Of a stretch of 62,983 nucleotides of DNA, positions 19,092 to 28,405 are shown in pieces. Both the position numbers and the translations under genes were made by a program. Each line of letters begins with the position of its first letter. Position 1 is the stretch's first letter. The notes under the pieces were generated by a model. That model was not told where the DNA came from, ran no database searches, and worked only from the letters and a program-made list of their open reading frames with translations. The stretch spans positions 1-62,983 of the forward strand of contig NZ_JAFFZN010000038.1 in the NCBI RefSeq assembly GCF_017676385.1. The letters are read 5' to 3'. This DNA is from Streptomyces spirodelae. GTDB taxonomy: Bacteria; Actinomycetota; Actinomycetes; Streptomycetales; Streptomycetaceae.

Positions 19092-19892
19092 TCAGGCGAG
19101 GCTCTCCATGACCGGGAGATACCCGCCCGACTGTCCGGCAGCGGTGGGGTGGTAGGACTCGTCCACCGGGAAGGTGACACTGTGCAGCCACTCGTTGCCG
19201 GAGCAGATCTCGTGTCCTGAGAAGGCGGGGCGTACGTCACCGAAGCTGAACCCGTGATCCGCCGCGCGCTTGGCGGTGACATCGTTCAGGTCGTCGGACG
19301 CCGCGTTGATGGCCTCGCGGGACTTCTCGCTGATACCGACGACACAGTCGCCGTCGAGCTTGTAGATGTGGGGGTAGCCCAGCACGACGACCTTCGCGGA
19401 GGGCGCCTTCTGGGTGATGGCGTTGTAGACGGTGTCGAGCTTGCCGGGCAGCGTGGTGTTGATGTAGTTGCGGGCTTCCTGGACGCTCGCGAGACAGGCG
19501 CTTTCGCCCTGGGTCACGCAGGTCGTCATGGTGTCGGCGAATCCGGCGTCGTTGCCGCCGACGCTGATGCTCACCAGGCCGGTCGAGGAGTTGAGGGGAC
19601 CGAGCTGGCTTGCGATCACGTCGCCGGTGCGCGCGCCGGAACACGCCGTGAAGTCGAAGGAGGAGGGGGAGTTGGCGGAGCTCCACAGCTTCGGGTACGC
19701 GTTCGCGCTCCGCTTGCAGTCGCCTCCCTCGTAGTCGCCGGCGCCCACTCCGGAGGAGTAGGAGTCGCCGAGGGCCACGTAGCCGGTGGTTGCGGTGTCT
19801 TCGGCGGATGCGGTCGCGGCGCCGGTGAGGGAGGACAGTCCGAGGAAGACGACAACGGCTGTGGCCGTGGACGCCCATCTGCGCAGCTTCAT
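19092..19892 (-). CDS. Secreted SGNH/GDSL esterase
   Basis: 266-residue exported lipase/esterase of the SGNH superfamily. A Sec signal peptide (basic MKLRRW, hydrophobic core, cleavage probably after ATASA, residue 30) is followed by block I GDSYSSG with nucleophile Ser44, block III GGNDAG (about 110), and block V ESYHPTA with His248. Cysteines around CSGARTGD and CVTQGESAC probably pair as in Streptomyces extracellular homologues. The ATG at 19892 precedes this typical signal peptide; a weak GAAAGG is some way upstream. It converges with the SWIM gene. Confidence 0.88.
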   Translation of the reverse strand: MKLRRWASTATAVVVFLGLSSLTGAATASAEDTATTGYVALGDSYSSGVGAGDYEGGDCKRSANAYPKLWSSANSPSSFDFTACSGARTGDVIASQLGPLNSSTGLVSISVGGNDAGFADTMTTCVTQGESACLASVQEARNYINTTLPGKLDTVYNAITQKAPSAKVVVLGYPHIYKLDGDCVVGISEKSREAINAASDDLNDVTAKRAADHGFSFGDVRPAFSGHEICSGNEWLHSVTFPVDESYHPTAAGQSGGYLPVMESLA

Positions 19893-19931
19893 GGGGCCTC
19901 TCAGGGATAGGCACGAAAGGAACAGCTGTCA

Positions 19932-19965
19932 CATCGGTCGCGGCGGATTTACCCCGCGACCGATG
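19932..19965. terminator. Hairpin between two minus-strand genes
   Basis: A perfect 12-bp stem (CATCGGTCGCGG at 19932, complement at 19954) with a 10-base loop lies 81 bp past the stop of the septum-like gene and 40 bp before the esterase start, both on the minus strand. It probably ends the upstream transcript, though a leader role for the esterase is possible. Confidence 0.55.
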
Positions 19966-20045
19966 CGTCCATGCCAATCTCGAAGGTCCAACTACGCGCG
20001 GAGAACGTGACGTTGAGACTCAGGGGAGCGTGCGGCCAGTGTGCT

Positions 20046-20822
20046 TCACACCAGCGGTTTGGACAGCTTCTTGCCCTTGCCGGCCGTCAAACTGCAGGTC
20101 ACGTAGCTGAGGCTCTTCCCCGCGTTCCGTGCTTTGGGATACGAGATGAGAGTCCCGCCAACGGTCCCTCGCGGCTGTTTGGCCGCCTTGTTGCGCAGCG
20201 AGGTGCGGCACAGCGAGTCGGCCTTGCGCCGTACGGCGGCATCGGTGCTGTAGCTGCCGGAGAGCTTCTTGCGGCTGACGACCTCGGCGTCGTGCGACTT
20301 GTCGCAGTCACGGGTCAGCACCGCTCCCTCGCGCTCCTCGGAGCGGTCGTAGCAGTCGCCGACGCGGAGCAGGAAGGAGGGCAGCGGCACCTCGCTGGGG
20401 TCGTCCTCGGGCTCGTTGGACGGTAGGTCGTCGTCCTCGCCCGGGGTGGGGAAGTCGGTGGCGTCGCCGTCCTCGGACGGTTCGTCGGACGGGGTGGCGC
20501 TCGGCTCCCCCGAGGAAGCCGAGGGCGGAGTGGAGGGCTTGCCGTCACCGGAAGCGCTGTTGCCGGAGTCGCCTCTGGTCAGGAAGACGACGGATGCCGT
20601 GATGAGCGCGACAGCGATGACGGCCGCCGCGACGACCGCCGCGATCGTCTTCCCCTTGTTGCCGCCCCCGGGCGGTGGCGGAGGCGGCCAGCCGCCACCC
20701 GGTGCCGGAGCCCCGAAGCCGCCTGAACCAGGAGGCCCGAATCCACCCGGCGGTTGCCCGGGGGGCGGTGGAGTACCGGCAGGGGGCTGGTTCGGCGGCG
20801 GTGGCATCGTCATGGATGCCAC
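20046..20822 (-). CDS. Pro-rich membrane protein, septum-formation-like domain
   Basis: 258-residue single-pass protein. It has an N-terminal Pro/Gly-rich cytoplasmic segment (about 1-57), one membrane helix (TIAAVVAAAVIAVALITASVVF), an acidic Ser/Pro linker and an extracellular C-terminal domain with the septum-formation pattern (LLRVGDCYD...RDCDKSHDAEVV...CRTSL...VTCSLTAG). The Cys spacing suggests two disulfides. The start is GTG 20822, with ATG 20813 as an alternative; neither has a strong ribosome site. It is divergent from the beta-galactosidase gene. Confidence 0.7.
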   Translation of the reverse strand: MASMTMPPPPNQPPAGTPPPPGQPPGGFGPPGSGGFGAPAPGGGWPPPPPPGGGNKGKTIAAVVAAAVIAVALITASVVFLTRGDSGNSASGDGKPSTPPSASSGEPSATPSDEPSEDGDATDFPTPGEDDDLPSNEPEDDPSEVPLPSFLLRVGDCYDRSEEREGAVLTRDCDKSHDAEVVSRKKLSGSYSTDAAVRRKADSLCRTSLRNKAAKQPRGTVGGTLISYPKARNAGKSLSYVTCSLTAGKGKKLSKPLV

Positions 20823-20929
20823 TGTGTCATGTCGCGCTCACCGTACGCATTCGGGTTACCAACCAGGTATGCGTAAGCGGCTGTTGGTGGGAAGGAAACA
20901 ACAAGAACCAACAGGAACCGAGGAGACGC

Positions 20930-23900
20930 ATGAGCATTTCCCCGCCGGCCGGTCCGCCTTCGTCCACGGCCTCCCCGACTGTGCCGTACTACGAGGACGT
21001 CTCCCCGGGCACCGGATGCCTGCCACCGCGCGCCTGGGCACCGGGTTCAGACGCACGCCGTCTCACCTTGACCGGTACGGCGTGGAAGTTCCGCCTCTCC
21101 CCGGCAGCCGAGCTGCACGGCGACGCGTTCGCCGAGCCGCACTACGACGACGCCGCATGGGCCGAACTGCCCGTACCGTGCCACTGGGTGCTCCACGGAC
21201 ACGGTGCGCCTGCCTACACGAACGTGCGGTACCCCTTCCCTGTCGACCCGCCTCGCGTCCCACAGGAGAACCCGACAGGGGACCACCGCCATTCCTTCGA
21301 CCTGCCCGACGAATGGCCGCTGCCTGCAGGGAACGACAAAGCGCGGGCCGACGGTCCCGGTACGAGGGACGCCGGTGACACGCTGCTGCGCTTCGAGGGA
21401 GTCGAGTCGTGCGCCCGGGTATGGCTGAACGGGCACGAGCTCGGCACCTTCCAGGGCTCCCGGCTGCCGCACGAGTTCGCGGTCGGCGCGCTGCTGCAGC
21501 CACGCGGCAACGTGCTGGCGGTCCGGGTGCACCAGTGGTCCGCCGGAAGCTATCTGGAGGACCAGGACATGTGGTGGCTGCCGGGCGTCTTCCGCGAGGT
21601 CACCCTGCTGCACCGCCCCGCCGGCGCGGCACACGACCACACCGTGCACGCGGACTACGACCACGCCACAGGCCGTGGCACGTTGCGCGTCGAGAGCGAC
21701 CAGCCGGGGCGGGTCACCGTTCCGGAACTCGACTGGGAGTTGCGCACCGGTGAGACGGCAACCGGGGAGGTGGAGCCGTGGACCGCGGAGACTCCGCGCC
21801 TCTACGACGCCGAACTGGCCGTCGGCGGCGAGCGGATCGCCCTGCGGATCGGCTTTCGCACCGTGACGATCGTGGACGGGCTGTTCAAGGTCAACGGACG
21901 CAGGGTGCTGCTGCGCGGGGTCAACCGGCACGAGTTCCACCCCGAGACCGGACGCGCGGTGGACCACGAGACCATGCGGCGGGATCTGGTGCTGATGAAG
22001 CAGCACAACATCAACGCCGTACGCACCAGCCACTATCCGCCGCACCCTGCTTTCCTCGACCTGTGCGACGAGCTGGGCCTGTGGGTGGTGGATGAATGTG
22101 ATCTGGAGACGCACGGTTTCGTCGAACTGGGAGACCCGCGCAACCCTGTGGCAGACGACCGGTGGACGCCTGCTCTGCTCGACCGCGCGGCCCGCATGGT
22201 GGAGCGGGACAAGAATCACCCTTGCGTCGTCGTCTGGTCGCTCGGCAACGAGTGCGGAACGGGGGCTGGTCTGTCGGAGATGGCCTGCTGGATCCGGCAG
22301 CGGGACCCCTCCCGGCCGCTCCACTACGAGGGCGACCACAGCTGCCCTGACAGTGACTTCTACTCCAGGATGTACCTGCCGCACGCCGATGTGGAGCGTG
22401 TGGGTCAGATCAAGGAGCCGGCACTGGACGATGCGGAGCTGGACGTACGGCGCCGCTCCCTGCCGTTCATCCTGTGCGAGTACGCGCACGCCATGGGCAA
22501 CGGCCCTGGCGGGCTGAGCGACTACCAGCGGCTCTTCGAGACCTACGAGCGCTGTCAGGGCGGCTTCGTGTGGGAGTGGATCGACCACGGGCTCGCACGC
22601 CGCACCGAGGACGGCCGGACCTGGTTCGCCTACGGAGGCGACTTCGGTGAGGAGGTGCACGACGGCAACTTCGTGTGCGACGGGTTGCTGTTTCCCGACC
22701 GCACGCCCTCCCCCGGGCTGGTGGAGTACAAGAAGGTCATCGAGCCCGTCCGGATCGGTCCGGGCGCGGCACCCGGCAGCGTGGTGGTCGGCAACGAGCA
22801 CGACTTCCTCGACCTGTCCCACCTGGCTCTCGAGTGGTCGTACGAGATCGAGGGCGAACAGGTCAGCGGCGGCATGCTGCCGCTGCCCGAGGGGCCGGTT
22901 CCGCCGGGAGGCTCGGTGGAACTGCCGCTGCCCTCGGCGCCGGAGACGGTGCGGTCGGGCGAGGCGTGGTGGACCGTACGCGCGGTCCTTGCCCGACGGA
23001 CCGCCTGGGGCGAGCCCGGGCACCCGGTCGCCTGGGGGCAGCTGCGGGCCGCCGAGCCGGAGTACCCCCCGGCTGCCACCCTCCCGTCGGCCCCCGCCGC
23101 ACCACGCCACGACGACGCCCAGGAGGGTCACGAGAGGCGCGAGGGCGCCGGTGGGCACGTTCGGCTCGGGCCGGCGGTTTTCGCCGCCGACAGTGGCGCC
23201 CTGCTGCGCCTGGGCGGCATCCCGCTCCGGGCGCCGCAGCTGGACGTCTGGCGGGCGACCACCGACAACGACGACGGAGCGCCCTTCCAGCCGGACGTGC
23301 GGCACGGCCCGCTGTGGCGGCACCACGGGCTGCACCGGATGCGGCACCGCACGGACAGTGTGGAGGTCACGCCCGAGGCGTTCGTCGTCCGCACCCGGGT
23401 GGCCGCTGCCGCCTCCGCGCTGGGGCTGTGCACCACCTTCCGGTGGACGGGGGCGGCGGACCGGCTGCGGCTGGCCGTGACGGTCGACCCGGAGGGCGAC
23501 TGGGACTTCCCGCTGCCCCGGATCGGCGTGCGGCTGGGGCTGCCGTCCGCCTACGGTCATGTGAGGTGGTTCGGCGGCGGTCCGGGAGAGGGCTACCCGG
23601 ACACCGCTGCGGCGGCGCGCACAGGTCTGTGGCGCAGCACGGTGGACGCCCTGCAGACGCCCTACGTGCGGCCGCAGGAGAACGGTGCGCGGCCGGGTGT
23701 CCGCTGGGCCGAACTGACACGGGGTGCGCGGGGGCCGGGGTTGCGGATCGAGGCGGACGGGGCGATGTGCTGGTTCACGGCGCGGCGCTGGACGAGCGAG
23801 CACCTGGACGCCGCCGAGCACACCACCGATCTGGTTGCCGGGGAGACGGTGTGGGTCAACCTCGATCATGCGATGCACGGCATCGGCTCGCAGTCCTGCG

Positions 23901-23974
23901 GGCCCGGCGTGCTGCCGCAGTACCGGCTCGCCGCGCGGCCGGTGGAGTTCGGGTTCACCTTTCGGGAGACCTGA
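20930..23974 (+). CDS. Beta-galactosidase, GH2 (LacZ family)
   Basis: 1014-residue glycoside hydrolase family 2 enzyme with the LacZ layout: sugar-binding domain, immunoglobulin-like domain, TIM barrel and C-terminal Bgal_small_N domain. The acid/base Glu is in VWSLGNECGTG (about 439) and the nucleophile Glu in ILCEYAHAMGNGPG (about 517). There is no signal peptide, so it acts in the cytoplasm on imported galactosides. GAGGAGACGC precedes the ATG. No sugar transporter or regulator is adjacent; it is divergent from the septum-like gene and ends at a bidirectional terminator. Confidence 0.93.
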   Translation: MSISPPAGPPSSTASPTVPYYEDVSPGTGCLPPRAWAPGSDARRLTLTGTAWKFRLSPAAELHGDAFAEPHYDDAAWAELPVPCHWVLHGHGAPAYTNVRYPFPVDPPRVPQENPTGDHRHSFDLPDEWPLPAGNDKARADGPGTRDAGDTLLRFEGVESCARVWLNGHELGTFQGSRLPHEFAVGALLQPRGNVLAVRVHQWSAGSYLEDQDMWWLPGVFREVTLLHRPAGAAHDHTVHADYDHATGRGTLRVESDQPGRVTVPELDWELRTGETATGEVEPWTAETPRLYDAELAVGGERIALRIGFRTVTIVDGLFKVNGRRVLLRGVNRHEFHPETGRAVDHETMRRDLVLMKQHNINAVRTSHYPPHPAFLDLCDELGLWVVDECDLETHGFVELGDPRNPVADDRWTPALLDRAARMVERDKNHPCVVVWSLGNECGTGAGLSEMACWIRQRDPSRPLHYEGDHSCPDSDFYSRMYLPHADVERVGQIKEPALDDAELDVRRRSLPFILCEYAHAMGNGPGGLSDYQRLFETYERCQGGFVWEWIDHGLARRTEDGRTWFAYGGDFGEEVHDGNFVCDGLLFPDRTPSPGLVEYKKVIEPVRIGPGAAPGSVVVGNEHDFLDLSHLALEWSYEIEGEQVSGGMLPLPEGPVPPGGSVELPLPSAPETVRSGEAWWTVRAVLARRTAWGEPGHPVAWGQLRAAEPEYPPAATLPSAPAAPRHDDAQEGHERREGAGGHVRLGPAVFAADSGALLRLGGIPLRAPQLDVWRATTDNDDGAPFQPDVRHGPLWRHHGLHRMRHRTDSVEVTPEAFVVRTRVAAAASALGLCTTFRWTGAADRLRLAVTVDPEGDWDFPLPRIGVRLGLPSAYGHVRWFGGGPGEGYPDTAAAARTGLWRSTVDALQTPYVRPQENGARPGVRWAELTRGARGPGLRIEADGAMCWFTARRWTSEHLDAAEHTTDLVAGETVWVNLDHAMHGIGSQSCGPGVLPQYRLAARPVEFGFTFRET

Positions 23975-24027
23975 CCCGGTGACCGGGGCCGCCTCGAGGA
24001 GGTGACCGCCCATTGCGGCCGGAACAG

Positions 24028-24055
24028 GCGGGCCGGTGGCATCCCACCGGCCCGC
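24028..24055. terminator. Bidirectional terminator hairpin
   Basis: A perfect 12-bp GC-rich stem (GCGGGCCGGTGG / CCACCGGCCCGC) with a CATC loop lies between the convergent beta-galactosidase and methyltransferase genes, 53 bp past the former stop and 6 bp past the latter. Confidence 0.8.
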
Positions 24056-24061
24056 TCACGG

Positions 24062-24883
24062 TCACTTGACCCCGACGCCGCCGTATCCCATGTGCTGCCG
24101 GAGACTCGCGCCACTGGGCACTGGCCCGTCCGGCCGCCACAGCGGCAGCTGGACCAGGCCGGGCTCCAGCAGGTCGAACCCTTCGAAGAAGGCGGAGATC
24201 TCCTCCCCTGTGCGCCACTGGGCGCTGGCGGTGGACTCCTCGTTGTAGACCTTCGCGACCTTGCCGAAGCCGTCGTTCCGGTTGAAGTCCGGGGTGGCAT
24301 GGCTGAGGATCAGATGGCTTCCGGCCGGCAGCCGCTCGGTCAGCGTACGCACGATGTCCGAGGCGCCCTCTTCGTCGGTGACGAAATGCAGCACCGCGAG
24401 CAGCATCAGTGCCACCGGCTCGTCGAAGTCGATGAGCTCCTTGGTGACCGGGTGGTCGAGGATTTCTGCGGGCTCGCGGATGTCGGCGAGAGCAAAACCG
24501 GCGTTGCCGGAGTTGGTCAGCTTCGCTCCCGCGTAGGCCGCCACGATCGGGTCGTTGTCCACATAGGCGACCCGCACCTGAGGATCCACCTGCCGGGCCA
24601 CCTCGTGGGTGTTGGGCGAGGTGGGGATACCGGTGCCGATGTCGACGATCTGGCGGACACCGCTGCCGACGACCGTCCGCACGGCGCGGTGCATGAAATC
24701 CCGGTTGCTGCGGGCCGTGATGCCCACGTCGGGCAGGGCGGTCAGAATTCTCTCGGCCGCGTCCCGGTCCGCCTCGTAGTTGTCCTTCCCCCCGAGGTAG
24801 TAGTCGTACATCCGGGCCGGGTGCGGCCTGGTGGTGTCTATCTGCTCCGGGCTGAAACCAGCCTCCGACACGTGCTTCTCCAT
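24062..24883 (-). CDS. SAM-dependent methyltransferase, PF04672 type
   Basis: 273-residue member of the actinobacterial PF04672 (DUF574) methyltransferase group. The opening block ARMYDYYLGGKDNYEADR is diagnostic; motif I is VDIGTGIPTSPNTHEVA and motif II VAYVDNDPIV. Such genes typically sit next to XRE/DUF397 pairs, as here, where it is the third gene of a minus-strand run with a 43-bp gap. The ATG at 24883 was chosen because the family motif begins soon after. The substrate is unknown. Confidence 0.85.
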   Translation of the reverse strand: MEKHVSEAGFSPEQIDTTRPHPARMYDYYLGGKDNYEADRDAAERILTALPDVGITARSNRDFMHRAVRTVVGSGVRQIVDIGTGIPTSPNTHEVARQVDPQVRVAYVDNDPIVAAYAGAKLTNSGNAGFALADIREPAEILDHPVTKELIDFDEPVALMLLAVLHFVTDEEGASDIVRTLTERLPAGSHLILSHATPDFNRNDGFGKVAKVYNEESTASAQWRTGEEISAFFEGFDLLEPGLVQLPLWRPDGPVPSGASLRQHMGYGGVGVK

Positions 24884-24926
24884 CTCGTCGGTCTGTACGG
24901 GCCGTGCTGCGTGGCCCGAGATGTGC

Positions 24927-25163
24927 TCAAGCGACCAGGAAGTCGGCTTCCCCCGCCTTGGCCGCCTGGATGAAACCCGAGATGTCACTCCGGCTGCAGA
25001 TGAGCGCCGGGCCGTCGGGATCGGTGGACTGGCGCAGCGCGACCCGGCCGTCGGCCAGCTTGAGCGCCTCGACGCAGCTGCCGCCGTTTCCCCCGCTCCA
25101 GGGCTTGCGCCAGCCCTCGTCGCCCAGATGTGCGGCGGGCATCCCGTTGTAGATACGACCCAT
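24927..25163 (-). CDS. DUF397 protein
   Basis: 78-residue DUF397 protein with the signature WRKPWSGGNGGSCVEAL, the turn DGRVALRQSTDPDGPAL and a closing helix ISGFIQAAKAGEADF. It starts only 3 bp after the stop of the XRE regulator, so the two are co-translated. Members of this family act with their XRE partner in Streptomyces development; genetic evidence for such pairs suggests antagonistic, toxin-antitoxin-like behaviour, though this pair is untested. Confidence 0.9.
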   Translation of the reverse strand: MGRIYNGMPAAHLGDEGWRKPWSGGNGGSCVEALKLADGRVALRQSTDPDGPALICSRSDISGFIQAAKAGEADFLVA

Positions 25164-25166
25164 GGT

Positions 25167-26039
25167 TCAGATCTCCTTGCGCAGTGCACTCAGGACCGCC
25201 CGGGTCCGCACCAGCGGTACGGCCTGGGCGCTCATCCGGTCCAGTGCCTCGAGGAACACGCTGACGTCGTCGCGCTGGTCGAAGTAGACCGCACCCACAA
25301 GGCTCTCGGCGCAGACCATGTCGGGCAGTTCGTCGAGAGGGAACCGGAAAAGGTGGAAGGGGCCGTACATGGCCGGATGCGGCCCCGCGCTGAACGGCAT
25401 GATCTGCAGCGCCACGTTCGGCCGCTCGGTGACCTGGATGAGGTGGTCGATCTGCTCCCGCATCACCTCGGGAGAGCCGAGCGGACGCCGCAGGACGGTC
25501 TCGTCTATGACGGCCCACAGCAGCGGCGGGGTCGTCTCCCTGGTCAGGACCGTCTGGCGCTCCATGCGCAGCGCCACTCCCCGCTTGATCTCCGCTTCCG
25601 GGGCGTGCGGCATGCCCGCACGGAGCACCGCCCTGGCGTAGCTCTCGGTCTGCAGCAGACCGGGCACATAATGCGGCTCGTAGGCGCGGATGACCTCCGA
25701 CTCGCTCTCCAGGCTGACGAAGACGCTGAACCACTCCGGCAGCACGTCGCGGTACCTGTGCCACCAGCCGGGCTGGTTCGCCTCGCGCGCGAGCGAGACG
25801 AAGCCGTCGATCTCGTCCGGATCCGTCACCCCGTAGGTGCGCAGCAGCTTCTCGACGTAGGGGACCTTGAGCCCGACCTCCGCCTTCTCCATCCGGCGGA
25901 TCGTCGCGTGAGTGACGTCGAGCGCTCTGGCCGCCTGCTCGAAGGTCACTTCCGCGCTCTCACGCAGGTGCTGGAGTCTCTTGCCCAGCACCACACGCAG
26001 CACGGTGGGCGCCGCACCGCCCGTCCGTGAGTCCGCCAC
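25167..26039 (-). CDS. XRE-family regulator with DUF5753 domain
   Basis: 290-residue regulator. The N-terminal helix-turn-helix (LGKRLQHLRESAEVTFEQAARALDVTHATIRRMEKAEVGLK, about 19-60) precedes the DUF5753 region (EPHYVPGLLQTESYARAVL, PNVALQIMPFSAGPHPAM). The GTG at 26039 follows GGAGGGGAGCGGCT. It heads the run XRE-DUF397-methyltransferase and is divergent from an HATPase gene, the standard four-gene neighbourhood. It probably binds its own promoter region, where a short inverted repeat overlaps a predicted -10. Confidence 0.9.
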   Translation of the reverse strand: MADSRTGGAAPTVLRVVLGKRLQHLRESAEVTFEQAARALDVTHATIRRMEKAEVGLKVPYVEKLLRTYGVTDPDEIDGFVSLAREANQPGWWHRYRDVLPEWFSVFVSLESESEVIRAYEPHYVPGLLQTESYARAVLRAGMPHAPEAEIKRGVALRMERQTVLTRETTPPLLWAVIDETVLRRPLGSPEVMREQIDHLIQVTERPNVALQIMPFSAGPHPAMYGPFHLFRFPLDELPDMVCAESLVGAVYFDQRDDVSVFLEALDRMSAQAVPLVRTRAVLSALRKEI

Positions 26040-26077
26040 AGCCGCTCCCCTCCAACTGACTTCGGTAGGAAAGAGTT

Positions 26078-26111
26078 TGGCATGTGCCAGCTCTCAAGCA
26101 CACCCTGTCAA
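26078..26111 (-). promoter_or_regulatory. Promoter with overlapping inverted repeat for the XRE operon
   Basis: On the minus strand a perfect TTGACA (26111-26106) is followed, 17-18 bases on, by GGCACAT. The inverted repeat TGGCA-TG-TGCCA (26078-26089) covers that -10 position. The layout fits a sigma-70-type promoter that the XRE protein could repress itself; the -10 match is poor. Confidence 0.4.
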
Positions 26112-26176
26112 ACGCACTTCTGCAATTTACAGATTGATCCTTGCCATACGCGAGTGACGAACCGCATAGTGGAGCC

Positions 26177-26674
26177 GTGGCTGCCCCCCATGACGCCCTG
26201 CCCTTAGAACACCGGCCCGCCGGCGCGCCGGCGACCCGTCCCCTGCGCGACGCCTTCCATCTGCCGGCCCGTGACACATCTGTGGCCCTCGCACGCGCGC
26301 GGGTCCTGGAGAGACTGCGCGAGTGGTACGTCGACGACGAGTCGAACGCCGACGCCCAGCTGCTGATGTCGGAGCTCTTCACCAACGCCGTACGCCATAC
26401 GGACAGCGAGAAGGTCAGCTGCGAGCTGTGGGTCATCGGGGTGCGGCTGCGCCTCGAGGTGGCGGACGAGGGCGGCGGGACCTCGGTCATGCGCGTGGAG
26501 GACGCGGACCGCGGCCGGGTCGCCGATGACGAGCGCGAGAACGGCAGAGGTCTGCTCCTGGTCAGCGTGCTCGCCGACGACTGGGGCATACGCAAGGCCC
26601 GCACGAGCGGCTCCGAGGGAACGACGGGGCACGCCGTGTGGGCCGAGCTGGAGTGCCACAGAACGCACGGCTGA
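26177..26674 (+). CDS. HATPase_c anti-sigma-like ATP-binding protein
   Basis: 165-residue single-domain ATPase of the RsbW-like GHKL group. The N box is LLMSELFTNAVRHT, the G1 box VADEGGGT and the G2 box NGRGLLLV. These proteins bind sigma or anti-anti-sigma factors or act as orphan kinases in Streptomyces. The start is uncertain: GTG 26177 has GGAG two bases before it, while the TTG at 26141 has none. It is divergent from the XRE operon. Confidence 0.82.
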   Translation: MAAPHDALPLEHRPAGAPATRPLRDAFHLPARDTSVALARARVLERLREWYVDDESNADAQLLMSELFTNAVRHTDSEKVSCELWVIGVRLRLEVADEGGGTSVMRVEDADRGRVADDERENGRGLLLVSVLADDWGIRKARTSGSEGTTGHAVWAELECHRTHG

Positions 26675-26810
26675 CACGGGACCTTCGCCACTTCGGAGAG
26701 ACAGCTGCCCTCCGCACCGCTGACACGGCCACGCGCCGATGGCAGGATGCACGGCATTTACCGGCCATGATCCGGCTCTTTTGCCGACCTGTCCCCCTTG
26801 TGGAGGCGCT

Positions 26811-27629
26811 GTGTCCGCACGATCCGCGCGTAAGCGACAGCAAGCGATATCCCTCACGGCGGCACTGACGGCCGCACTGCTGACGGCCGTCACCGCCTGT
26901 TCCAGCACCAAGACCTCCGGCAAGAGCGGCGAAGAGGTCCAGCTGGTGACCTCCGGAAAGCTCACCACCTGCACCCACCTCCCCTATGAACCCTTCCAGT
27001 TCAAACAGGGCAAGAAGATCGTGGGCTTCGATGTGGACCTGGTCGACCTGGTCGCCAAGGACCTCAAGGTCGAGCAGAAGATCGTGGACACCCCGTTCGA
27101 GGGCATCCAGTCCGGCGAGGACCTGAACTCCAGCAAGTGCGACCTGGCAGCGGCGGGCATGACCATCACCCCCGTCCGCGAGAAGAACCTCGACTTCTCC
27201 GACTCCTATTTCGAGGCAACCCAGGCCCTCCTCACCAAGAAGGGCAAAAAGTACGACTCGCTGGACGACCTCAAGGGCAAGAAGCTGGGTGTACAGCAGT
27301 CCACCACGGGCGAGGAGTACGCCAAGAAGCACGCCAAAGACGTCACCATCCGCCAGTACGAGGATCTGGGGCTGCTGCTGACCGCCGTCAAGACAGGCCA
27401 GGTCGACGCGGGCATCAACGACAACGGCGTGCTCTACGACTACGCGAACAAGAACCCGGACACCGAGGTCACCGCCGAATTCGACACCGGTGAGCAGTAC
27501 GGCATCGGCGTGCGCACAGGTAACGACGCGCTGCGCAAGCAGATCAACAAAACTCTCAAAAAGGCCAAGGCGGACAAGCGCTACGACAAGATCTACAAGA
27601 AGTGGTTCGGCACGGAGCCGAAGAAGTGA
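26811..27629 (+). CDS. Polar amino-acid ABC transporter, substrate-binding lipoprotein
   Basis: 272-residue family 3 solute-binding protein. The signal peptide ends in the lipobox AVTAC, so it is membrane-anchored outside the cell. The mature part carries the signature GFDVDLVDLVAKDL and the family blocks NSSKCDLAAAGMTITPVREKNLDFSDSY and KGKKLGVQQSTTGEEYA, typical of glutamate/glutamine/cystine binders. The GTG follows GGAGGCGCT. Its stop overlaps the permease start (GTGA), forming a coupled three-gene operon. Confidence 0.9.
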   Translation: MSARSARKRQQAISLTAALTAALLTAVTACSSTKTSGKSGEEVQLVTSGKLTTCTHLPYEPFQFKQGKKIVGFDVDLVDLVAKDLKVEQKIVDTPFEGIQSGEDLNSSKCDLAAAGMTITPVREKNLDFSDSYFEATQALLTKKGKKYDSLDDLKGKKLGVQQSTTGEEYAKKHAKDVTIRQYEDLGLLLTAVKTGQVDAGINDNGVLYDYANKNPDTEVTAEFDTGEQYGIGVRTGNDALRKQINKTLKKAKADKRYDKIYKKWFGTEPKK

Positions 27630-28405
27630 CCCGCCGCAACCGCACCCGCGCCATCCGCACAGCCCAGTACGGCGTCCTGCTGATCGTCGTCCTGGTCTTC
27701 GCGCTGGCCGCCGACTGGGGCGAGCTGCGGCGCGCGTTCTTCGACGTCGAGGTGGCCAAGAAGCAGTTCCCTGACGTCATCACGACCGCACTGGTCAACA
27801 CGGTTGTCTATACCGTGCTCGGCTTCGTGTTCGGGCTGGCGCTGGGCCTGCTACTGGCACTGATGCGGCTGTCGCAGGTGCTGCCGTACCGCTGGCTGGC
27901 CATCGCGTACATCGAGTTCTTCCGCGGCGTACCGGCGCTGCTGGTGTTCATCGCACTCGGTTACGGCGTACCGGTGGCCTTCCAGGTGTCCATCAACCAG
28001 TACGTGACAGTGATGCTGGCCCTGGGCTTGGTGGGCGCCGCCTACATGGCCGAGACGATCCGCGCGGGCATTCAGGCCGTCCCCAAGGGACAGACGGAGG
28101 CAGCGCGTTCCCTGGGCATGTCGCCGACCTGGGCGATGATCTCCATCGTCATCCCGCAGGCGTTCCGGATCGTCCTGCCGCCGCTGGCCAACGAGCTGAT
28201 CCTGCTCACCAAGGACTCCTCGCTCGTCTATCTGCTCGGCCTGTCGCTGGACCAGTACGAGCTGGCCAAATTCGGCAGAGACGCGCTCAACCAGCACCGC
28301 AGCCTCACCCCCATCCTGATCGCGGGGCTGTTCTACCTGGCCATCACGCTGCCCCTGGGCCACCTGGTGCGGCGCCTGGAGGCCCGTACGGCGAAGGCGA
28401 GGTGA
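27626..28405 (+). CDS. Polar amino-acid ABC transporter, permease
   Basis: 259-residue HisM/GlnP-type permease with five predicted membrane helices. The EAA loop is AETIRAGIQAVPKGQTEAARSLGMSPTWAM, where the ATPase docks. Only one permease gene is present, so it probably acts as a homodimer. The GTG overlaps the binding-protein stop, and its own stop overlaps the ATPase GTG. Confidence 0.92.
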   Translation: MTRRNRTRAIRTAQYGVLLIVVLVFALAADWGELRRAFFDVEVAKKQFPDVITTALVNTVVYTVLGFVFGLALGLLLALMRLSQVLPYRWLAIAYIEFFRGVPALLVFIALGYGVPVAFQVSINQYVTVMLALGLVGAAYMAETIRAGIQAVPKGQTEAARSLGMSPTWAMISIVIPQAFRIVLPPLANELILLTKDSSLVYLLGLSLDQYELAKFGRDALNQHRSLTPILIAGLFYLAITLPLGHLVRRLEARTAKAR